Origin: Obelidium mucronatum | Taxonomy: Eukaryota; Chytridiomycota; Chytridiomycetes; Chytridiales; Chytriomycetaceae | DNA length: 64,000 bases | Assembly: GCA_025765595.1 (NCBI GenBank) | Contig: JAIVFH010000012.1 | Coordinates: 248,001-312,000 of the forward strand | Direction: 5' to 3' | Shown: positions 55,571 through 64,000 of the stretch, piece after piece | Layout of the letters: each line of letters begins with the position of its first letter | Numbering within the stretch: the stretch's first letter is position 1 | Position numbers and translations under genes: made by a program | Notes under the pieces: model-generated | What the model saw: the letters and a program-made list of their open reading frames with translations, nothing else | What the model was told of the DNA's origin: nothing | The model's database searches: none

Positions 55571-58500
55571 ATGACAACGCGTTTGCCGCCGCTGCCGACA
55601 ATCAACGAACCAACAACAGCAGCCACATCAAGCCAAAAAGCTCACAACACCCTCAGACACGCCGGCTCGATGCCAGTCTTTTCCATCAACCACCACCACC
55701 ACCATCAACTACAACAAAGGAAAAACAACAACCACATCATGTCTTCCCAACTATCAAAAAAACACAACTCTGATCCAAACTTGACTGAAACCACATCTGC
55801 AAGAGAAACCTTCTACTCCTCCTCCTCCTCAATAGACGACAAGAACAACACCTCCACAATAATTCAACCAATCCGAAAACCAGAATGGCTTAAAACAATC
55901 CCCAAACTCCAAAACCCCAAAGGAAACTTACCCAAAGGCGCGTCCATCCTCTTTCGCACAGAGTTCTCTGATCTCGACCTTGAACTGCAAAACGCTCAAC
56001 AGGTCTTGAAAACGTGGGGACAAGTGCAAGCGAAAGCTCTTGAAGCGTTGGTCTGTGCAAACAAGGACCTTAAATCTTATAAACAACCTGTTGTTGTAGC
56101 GGCGGCGGCTGTGACTCCACCCAGTGAACAAACTGGTACGACGACGACAACTCCTAAAACTGATCGATTGACGAGTGCGAAAAACGCGTCTGCTTCCAAA
56201 CGGCAATCCCCACCCAAAAGCGCGTCCAAAACAGGAACAGCAGCAGCTACAACCAACAATCTAAAAGCAGCAACAACTTCAAAAACTGGGAAAAGCGCAA
56301 CAAGTCTCATAAAGAAGGGACCCTCCATCCATCTACCTGTTGGAAAAGATCCTCGAACTGGAATCACGATTGGAGAAGAGAATGTGACTTCTTTGTTGGC
56401 TAGTAGTAGTACGATGGAGCAGCAACAAAACGCAACGCCAACAGCGACCATCAAAAAAGAAAAACCCAAACCCGAAAACTGGCCCGACTGTCTCTGGGAC
56501 AAGAATTTCACCCTCACGCCAATGTACATTAGCGAAACTCTCTACAGATTAGCACCCGACGACGAAACCTTGACACACCTCCGCGACAGCCCGCTAAACA
56601 AAACCGAATGGGTCACGAAAATAATCCACGAGAGAGCATTGATGCTAGAAAGACTGGCACATCTTGAATCACGGTTCGGGGTTGCGGAAAAGGATATGAA
56701 GTGGATTGCGGGACATCGCGATTATGGGGCTTCGAAATCAATGATGGTTTCAACAATCTTTTCGGATTATGCGCAGGATAATGCTTTGAGAGTTCCGGGG
56801 CTGGGGTGTCCGGAATCGGATGTTCCTGTTTCTGAATTAGGTAATGCGGTGTAGTGTAGTGTGGTGTGGATGTAGGGTGGCACACTTGCACTGTTATGCA
56901 CACTTACACATACTAATGAGATCACGTTACTTAGAGCTACTTCACCTCGGCGCACCAACCTCAGGAATATTCAACCAAGTCCGAAACGTCATGATTTCAC
57001 GCACAGACAATGGCCTCCAACACCTATGGCTCATGAAAAGAAACATTTCAGATAACTTTGAAGTCCCAGGGATCTTGGAAGTAGAATCAGCAGACCACAA
57101 CGACATCAACAACAACAACAACAACAATAACAAACTCCGCGCCTTGGAACCACCAAAACAGGTTTCAAAAAAACCAAAAAACTCAATGAAACCATTCCAA
57201 CAAGACGAAACTCGGATCCTCACCAAAATGCGACAACGCGTCAACTTTTTGCGGAACCCACGGTTCCCATACACGCATCCACCTGTAGATTGTATTGGAA
57301 TCCTGCGGGAAGACGTCATGCCCATCAATGCCGTCTCTGCCGCCAAACCCCATCTCACCAACTCCACTTCCACCAGCACCACCACCGGAATAATCGCCCT
57401 CCCCTCCCCATCCATCACATTCACAAACTACCAACCCCACCAAACATACACCCAACACGTGACCCTGAAAAACCAAAGCACCCATTCCGTCCGTTTCAGA
57501 ATGAGTATCCCACCACCGTACCACGAATACTCACCCTTTTTTAAAGTGACGATGGTGGGTACACCGACTCAAGGTGGTGGTGGTGGTGGTGGTGGGCTTG
57601 TGGCGCCGGGTATGGGGTGTGTGTATCGGGTTGAGTTTACGCCGGATACGCTTGCGGATTATAAACAGGTGTTGGTTGTTTCTACAGAAGTAAGTGGTGG
57701 CGGTGGTACGGGCGGTGTGAGTGGTGGTGGTCAGGAGGAGCCTTTTGTAGTGGTGTTGACGGGGGAGAGGGCCGCGCCAGAGTTGACGATGCCGGATGTT
57801 TTGCATTGTGGGCCGTGTCGGGATGGGTTTGTAGCGGTTCGGACGTGGAAGTTTAAGAATGTGGGGGGGCCGGGGAGGTTTATGATTTTGGGGAGAGATG
57901 GGGAAGGTGGTGGTGGTGGTGACGGTGGTGGTGGTGGTGGTGGTGGTGAGCGGGATGTGGCAAGGATGTTTGAAGGGATTGGGCACTATGTTACGGAGGA
58001 GGAGTATCGCAAAGCTATTGGAGGTATGAACTTTTTTTTTTTTGGTTTTTCGTGAGATGGTCTTTCCCATCGTCCATGTCTAATTTATCTGTTTGAAACC
58101 TACTTAGACAAAGCCAACGAACTGCCACACAGCCACACACTTACTCAAGACGCCTTTGAAATCTATCCATCCTATTTCTCACTCTTGACTGGAGAATCCA
58201 AAGAAATCACTGTAAAATTCCGCGCCGCCCCCATCATGGACGACAACAACGAATCAGCACCCACCTCTGCCAAAACAACAGCAACGCGAAAACAAGCACC
58301 AAAAAAAGACACATTCAAAATCGAAACGATCCTCCAAATCGCGTGCGACAACTGTCAAGTCCTCACGTTACCACTCCGCGCCAACATCCAGAAACCAACC
58401 GTCGCAATCACTGCATGCGACCCGCCACATATGCGTGTGTTGGAGCAAGAATCCTGGGATATTGAGGGGGTTCGGTTTGGATTTGGGAGTCAGAATTTGG

Positions 58501-61500
58501 CTGCAACTACTACCTTATCGTTGACGGTCAAGAATATGGGGAGATTGAGGTTACCGTTTCGTTGGGTTCCTGTAGAAAATCCTGGGAATACGGTGGGGAG
58601 AAAGAAAAATTATTCCGTGTCGTTCGGTGCGGATGGCGGTGGTGGTGGTGGTATTGGAGGAGGAGAAAATGGAGACTCTCTGATAACATTGAGCGATTCA
58701 TTCACCTTCTCTCCCTCGGAAGGAGTGTTCCCACCAAACGGAGAAATCACATTCCAAGTCTCATTCACACCGACAAGAGTCAAAAAGTATGACGTGATTG
58801 GTCGGCTCTGTCTTTTGGAGGAAGGAGAACGCGTGTATGTGGATAAGGAGACTGGCGCCGCGTGTGTCTTCACAAACAAGAACGATGGCAGCATTCAGGC
58901 GGTAGAGCCGGAATGCGTTCTGGAGATTTTCTGCACCGGTATCGGACTCGAATACACTGTACAAGTGAAACCCGAGTTGATTCTGTGTCCATCGGATATC
59001 TACGTGGGGTACTCCAAGGAAACGCATATCCGGATCGTGAATAGTAGTATTTCAGCGGTTTCGTATGAATGGAGTGTTGAAGGGATAGATACCTCTGTGA
59101 TGCAGCTGGCGATTTCTGTGCCAGATGTGGATTGTGTGGCGCCTGGAAGGGATTTGGAGTTTTTGGTGTCCATGGTGGGAGTGTTTCCAGGTATTTTGAG
59201 CATATTCTTTATACGTGAGATCTGTTTGTTGTCGCTCATTTTTCTTTTATTCACTTCCAAAAAAAAAAAAAAAAAAAGGAATCGTTCGCGGCACTCTTGT
59301 CTGTAAAACCGCCAATGGAATCGGCCCTTTAATTCGTGTACCAATTCACGCGAAAATCAGCTTGAAACCAGGAGATTTGGAATTTGGAGCCACAATGATT
59401 GACTTTGGGTTGATTGCGTTGGGGTCCTTGTCAGAATGCGTAGTACCACTCGCGAATAATTCAAAGCTCCCGTTACATTACAAACTAGTTGCGCATCCAT
59501 CGTCTTCATCCATGGCGGCGCATGAACCAATTCAGGGAACCGAAAACACTGGCACAGGAACTGCTGCTCCTTGGGAAGTAAATATCTCGGCCCCAGAAGG
59601 GATCCTTAGCCCCGGCGAGCAAATCAACCTCGCTCTCGTATATACACCTAAAGTCTGTCAAAATTTCTCTGGCATCTTGGCCTGCGAAATCCTATCGCCA
59701 TCTGGTGGCGACTCATTACAACAAAAGAGCGTTTTGGTAACAGCCATCAAAATGCACGCGCTAGTTCAAACTCCCTGCGCGAAAATCCAGCATCCGTCCA
59801 CTTCGCTGTTGTGTTTTGTAAATGTCCCGTTTGTATGGACACTCACAATTACAAACGAGACGTTGCTTCCAACGAGACTTGAATGGAAGCATCCCCACAA
59901 AAACAGCAATAACAGCAATGTCATGATGCGTTTTCACCCCGCTCATATAGAACCACTTGGTCCCGCAGAATCAATGGACGTACAAGTCGAATTGACTTTC
60001 ACGGAAATCGGGGACAGACAGGTTGTCGAATTTGAATGCCATGTTGATGGAATGGTTGAAGAAAACGGCGGGGTGTTGAAAGCGTGGGTGGAGGCTGATG
60101 TGGTGGGATTGAGTGTTGATTTGAAGTTCCCTTCCATACGTCCAACGACGGCAACAATTGTATCACCAGCAGCAAAAACAACAAGAACCATCACGCAGGA
60201 GGGAAATACCGGAGAAATGTGCGTGTTGGAGAAGAAGTCAAGTTTGGACTTTGGGAATGATTGCCCCATATTTGAAACCAGGACTTTGGAGTTCATCATT
60301 CAAAACAAGAGTGCGATTGCTTCTCCGTTTCGGCTTTGGGTGGAGAGTTTTACGGCCTTAGGGGTTGATAAACCTGGATTTGATGAGGACGTTGTTGCTG
60401 ATTCTACAGCATGCAAAGGTATTTTTTTCTTCATAGGCTTTTTTGGAAGCATGCGATATAATATGGATCAGGTTCAGGTGCTGGGAAACTGATTCTTCAA
60501 CCAACCGAAAAACCAAAAATTGGATTCTCTTCAACCACCGGGAAACAATGGCTGGACAACATGACAGCTGTTCGGAAAACGATACAAAAAATGAACCTAG
60601 TTCTCAAAGAAGGAAGAGGAGCCGCGTTCCACCCAACACCCAGCCACGGCATTATCGCCCCGTTTGGCCACGTTAAAGTCAAAGTAACAAGTTACAATAA
60701 CTTAGTAGGTCTTTATAAGGATAATCTCGTGTGCGAAGTCGGGTCGTGGCTGCGGCAAGTGGTGCCCATGTCTCTGGGCGTAGATGGAGTGCCAGTAAAG
60801 TTTTCTGGTGCTCAATTGATGGCTTCCAAGAATATCAGTAAAGTAGATCGCATCAATTTTGGAACTCAGATTGCGCAGCATGGGCGTCGGGTCCCGCTTC
60901 CAGCATTTGGAATGGATTATTATACCCATGCGAGAAAGTCTGTGTTTTTACGACTTGGTAATCCTTCCGTGTATGGTAGGAATCCAAGGAATGCGGGATC
61001 TACTTTGGACGAAGTTGATGAAGATGCACCAATTGCCAATGTTACGAAAAAGGAGATTCAGGTTGAAAATCAGTCTCCACGCACAATATGCTTACGATGG
61101 AATGTGTTTGTAAAGCGGCAATCACTGAGTTCCATTGTTGCGCAGCAAAAAGCAGGGGCTTTGCCAACCACAGCGGAAATAGACGCACTTTTGTTGGACG
61201 AGCTGATCAACAATAACCCAATGACGTCTCCAGTAGTCATGCAGCCCGCTCCAATGTTCATCCCCGCGTTCCAAACCGTTTCCGCACGGATATCATTTTG
61301 TGCCAAAGAGACAGGATACTACAAGGCTTTGTTAGTCGCTGACGTTGGATATGTTCAACCAGACGGGTCAATTAGCTATTCACCAAACGGGTACAGCATG
61401 GAAGGAGAAGAAGACTTCTTGGACAATAATGGAACCAGTTTTGAAGGCAGTCTCATGGCCCCACTTCAAAAATTGCAAGAAAAAGAAAACGCTCGGTTCC

Positions 61501-62687
61501 CACAAGATCTAAGTCTCCCACGAATCAGGAAAGTGCGGCTTTTGGTTCAAGCCAAAGTGATTGAGCCTATCCTGGTTGTGGATGATCCTAGTATTTCGGC
61601 AGGCGCGGCAAAGATAGATGATGAGAGCAAGAATAAGAGTTCGGCAATCTGGTTCAAACGAGTCAAAGATGATGAAATCGCAGAAATTGAGCGGCTCCAT
61701 AAAAAGAGGCAGGAGGAAGTCAAGGAACAAAAGTTGAAACAAGAACGCGAGGAAGCTGAGAGAAAGAGGCAGATTCTACTCGCCCAGCACAAAAACACAC
61801 AAAGCGTTTTCATATACTCTGATGAATTGAATCCATCGATTGTTAACAGCAATGTGTTTACGGATGAGAAACTCGGGCTAGAATTGTCTGACACAACGTC
61901 CAGTGTTTCGAAACTAATGTACATGTACGACGATGAGGCGCCAACAACGTATATCACGCTTCGAAACTATACCGACACGCTGAGCAGTTTTTGTCTGAGT
62001 GTTTCTTCCAAGGATATCTTTAAAGTGGCCAAAGTGGAGAAGCCACAAACTCCATCTGCTCGTATCCCGAAAGCATCACCCAAGCAAGAAACAACTTTTG
62101 AACATCGCACATTAAGCCTTGTAGGAACTCCGAGAATTAAGCCATCGACAGATCAGGCATCGTATCGGACCTCTCGAGTCAGTGCAACAGCAGCAAGACT
62201 CCCATTCACGGCACCAACTGCAAAGAATACAACTTCTAAATCAACAACGAGTTTATCAAAAGTCTCAATGGTTACTTCAAAGCCAGAATCCTCGAAGAAA
62301 GGAAAGACGCCCGTGCTATTGGGCGAAGAAGAGGATGAACTCTGTGATGACATGATTTACGAGTTGAATCCAATGGAAACCATCAGAATTGCGGTAGAAT
62401 GCATCAATACTGATATTTTGAAAACAACTACAATCGAGGACAATTGCTCCACGAATCCTTCCTATTTGCACTCCCGTGCCACATCACCGTCGATGGTGGA
62501 GGGTGGTTTGAATAATTCGCAATTGGGAGTCGATTCTAGACCTGGAACTACAAACAAAAAGTCAATGGTGTTTGCTGTTGGAGGTGCTGAAGCCGAAGAT
62601 CATAGTAGAGATTATGTCAAAGGCCACTTGAAGGTTTTGTTTACAAACGGAAGCATTCAATCAATTCCAATTCTATGCGAAGACTAA
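55571..62687 (+). CDS. Long PapD/ASH-domain ciliary protein (HYDIN/DLEC1/CFAP-like)
   Basis: This gene of five exons encodes about 2,200 residues. Exon 1 (MTTRLPPLPTINEPT) is low complexity, then LWDKNFTLTPMYISETLYRL and MKWIAGHRDYGASKSM. After an intron near 56842-56934 comes LLHLGAPTSGIFNQVRNVMI, then a series of ASH/PapD-like beta modules, recognisable from F-x-x-N-Y-x-x-x-x-T-Y-x-x-H-V-T-L-K-N-Q-S (57425) and repeats of V-x-F-G-x-x-x-L/I-G-x-x-x-x-x-V-x-V-x-N (about 58480, 59390, 60250). Further introns lie near 58024-58107, 59191-59278 and 60419-60474. A Glu/Lys-rich coil near 61690-61780 follows. This modular layout is typical of axonemal proteins such as HYDIN, DLEC1 (CFAP81) and CFAP74. 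I cannot decide between them. It suggests a flagellum. Confidence 0.65.
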
Positions 62688-62741
62688 AGGTCTAGAAAAA
62701 CACAGTCTCCTTAATAAAAGTAAAAGAAACAATAAGAATCA

Positions 62742-63560
62742 TCAAATCAATTTTAGTTCCAATATCACGTGATCCAAGTCATCCACAAACTCTGCATCCA
62801 ACAAATCCCGAGATACTTCTTTGCATTCCAACCCAGCCCATTTAGCCATCTTGAAAAATTCTTCTTCACCGAGACCTCGCTTCTTAAATGCCATGAACAC
62901 TACAGTATCTTTGTGACATAATGCTTTGATTGTTTTCGCCAAGTTCTTGTGCTGCCCAGCAAGATACAAAATCTCGGAAGCAATAATAATATCGAATGAC
63001 GTCCTTATAGATGTCGAGCTTGAATCTTTTTGGGTTGCCGCTGCTAACCGATTCAAGACGCGTTCATGGCACGAGGAAACACCCCACGTCAGCTCCTCGG
63101 CGCCACCCCAGGGATATGAATCAACCAGTGAACATTCGTTTTCGTTCAAATTTCCACCATCGTTCTTTTCCTCCTTCCAGTGCCCAAGATTCCAGTTGAC
63201 ATTCTCATCCAGCCTTCGTAAGACTTCAGCATCAATGTCCGTCCCAATCACGCATTTTGCGCCATATGCCAGCGCAACTAGAGGAAGAAGCCCAGATGTT
63301 CCAGATCCAAGCTCCAAGACTGTTTTATTCGCGAATGGGTGGGGTTTTGTTTGCTTTTTCGGGTTGCTGTTATTGTCCCCCAAGCTCTCAATATACTTTG
63401 CAAGTAAGTACGAGGCATCCTATTAATACTGCTTAGGTCTGTGCCAAATTATGTTTTGCTCTGTACCCAAAAGCGAAGACCAGTGTTATGATCCAGATCG
63501 ATAGCAACGTTGCTCAAGTCGGGAGCCTTTAGAACAACTGGTGTGTTCCTACTTTTTTAA
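62742..63560 (-). CDS. METTL21-like protein-lysine methyltransferase
   Basis: An S-adenosylmethionine-dependent methyltransferase of the PF10294 class. Exon 2 has the SAM motif TVLELGSGTSGLLPLVALAY, then TDIDAEVLRRLDEN, WGGAEELTWG and FDIIIASEILYL, ending VDDLDHVILELKLI at 62742. An intron of about 47 bp (63423-63469, GTACAG...TAATAG) joins an upstream exon ending GLRFW to DASYLLAKYIESL, which matches the family's W-D-A-A-x-x-L start. Further 5' sequence (VVLKAPDLSNVAIDLDH) extends to about 63560, but the start codon is not located. Substrates of this class include elongation factors and chaperones; the target here is unknown. It converges with the ciliary gene; only about 55 bp separate the two stops. 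Confidence 0.75.
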
Positions 63561-64000
63561 TATCATTTGTTGCCACTTCGAACACGTTTATGTATGTTAC
63601 AAACTTTTGTGGTTGTTGAAGTGGAAGGTTTGCTCTTTCTGATGACTGGCGGCAGCATGGATGTTCTTAAACCGCCTACATATGAAAGTGCGACATTCAG
63701 TCAGGTTGAGAACAGAACGACTCGAGGGTGAGTCGGAACCAAGCATTACCACGGCACAATGTCTGCTGCGTTTGACATATTTTCCTAAATTTTAAATGGA
63801 CTGTAACGGAAAAATGAGAGAGCAATGTCTTCAAATAAACGGTTATGGAGCCTCGGGCATTTACGAAATAGAGCTGGGAAATATGTCAGGCAGATTCCTT
63901 CGTTGATTACAAATCAATGGTATATTCGCATGACTGTCCGCTTTTTCTTTGCGGCGAGTACGGCGTGAAGTTATCAGTATGTATAGGCATTTATTGATGT
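63561..64000. other. Right-edge region without a clear gene
   Basis: No supported gene. The 5' end of the methyltransferase probably lies here. I see no repeats. Confidence 0.4.

Overview
The window is nuclear DNA of a flagellated, intron-rich early-diverging fungus, most likely a chytrid. Genes carry many short GT-AG introns of about 45-90 bases. There are eukaryotic tRNA genes, one of them a tRNA-Tyr with an intron, and fungal cargo such as eRF3, RAD52, an RNA polymerase III C82-type subunit and secreted acid phosphatases. A long PapD/ASH-type ciliary protein argues for a flagellum. The mobile elements are KDZ, Plavaka-like and Ngaro-like, a mix typical of fungi. The species is not identified; this is inference from gene content.

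Layout. 0.7-4.6 kb: a KDZ transposase gene and an unrecognised neighbour. 4.7-12.8 kb: a compact run of minus-strand genes: acid phosphatase, ABCG transporter, GT8 glycosyltransferase and an F-box/ankyrin protein. 13.1-15.8 kb: eRF3 on the plus strand. 16-23 kb: tRNA-Leu, RAD52, two tandem CRAL-TRIO (Sec14-like) genes and a KDM3-type JmjC demethylase, all minus. 23.2-27.1 kb: a membrane-anchored coiled-coil protein whose start codon lies only 30 bp from the JmjC start. 27.4-32.1 kb: two tRNAs, then a second acid phosphatase and two more CRAL-TRIO genes in the opposite orientation to the first set. 32.2-39.7 kb: RPC82, dihydropteridine reductase and a villin/supervillin-like protein. 39.8-40.2 kb: tRNA-Tyr and tRNA-Ser.

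40.4-53.35 kb is the most striking region. A small profilin-like gene is cut in two by about 12.5 kb of transposon DNA. The insert is a Plavaka-like DNA transposon with two divergent genes (40.65-46.80 kb), directly abutting a complete Ngaro-type tyrosine-recombinase retrotransposon with A1-ORFs-B1-A2-B2 split direct repeats (46.80-53.18 kb). With the insert removed at a 7-bp GCGATTT, the two profilin-like pieces join in one uninterrupted 137-codon frame.

53.4-63.6 kb: a thioredoxin reductase with an unusually GC-rich body (minus), a roughly 650-bp array of small palindromes filling the divergent promoter region, a long ciliary ASH-domain gene (plus), and a METTL21-like protein methyltransferase (minus). 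Most genes are unrelated housekeeping or accessory genes. The duplicated phosphatase and CRAL-TRIO families and the nested transposons show that the region has been rearranged recently. All functional calls come from reading motifs; no database search was possible.
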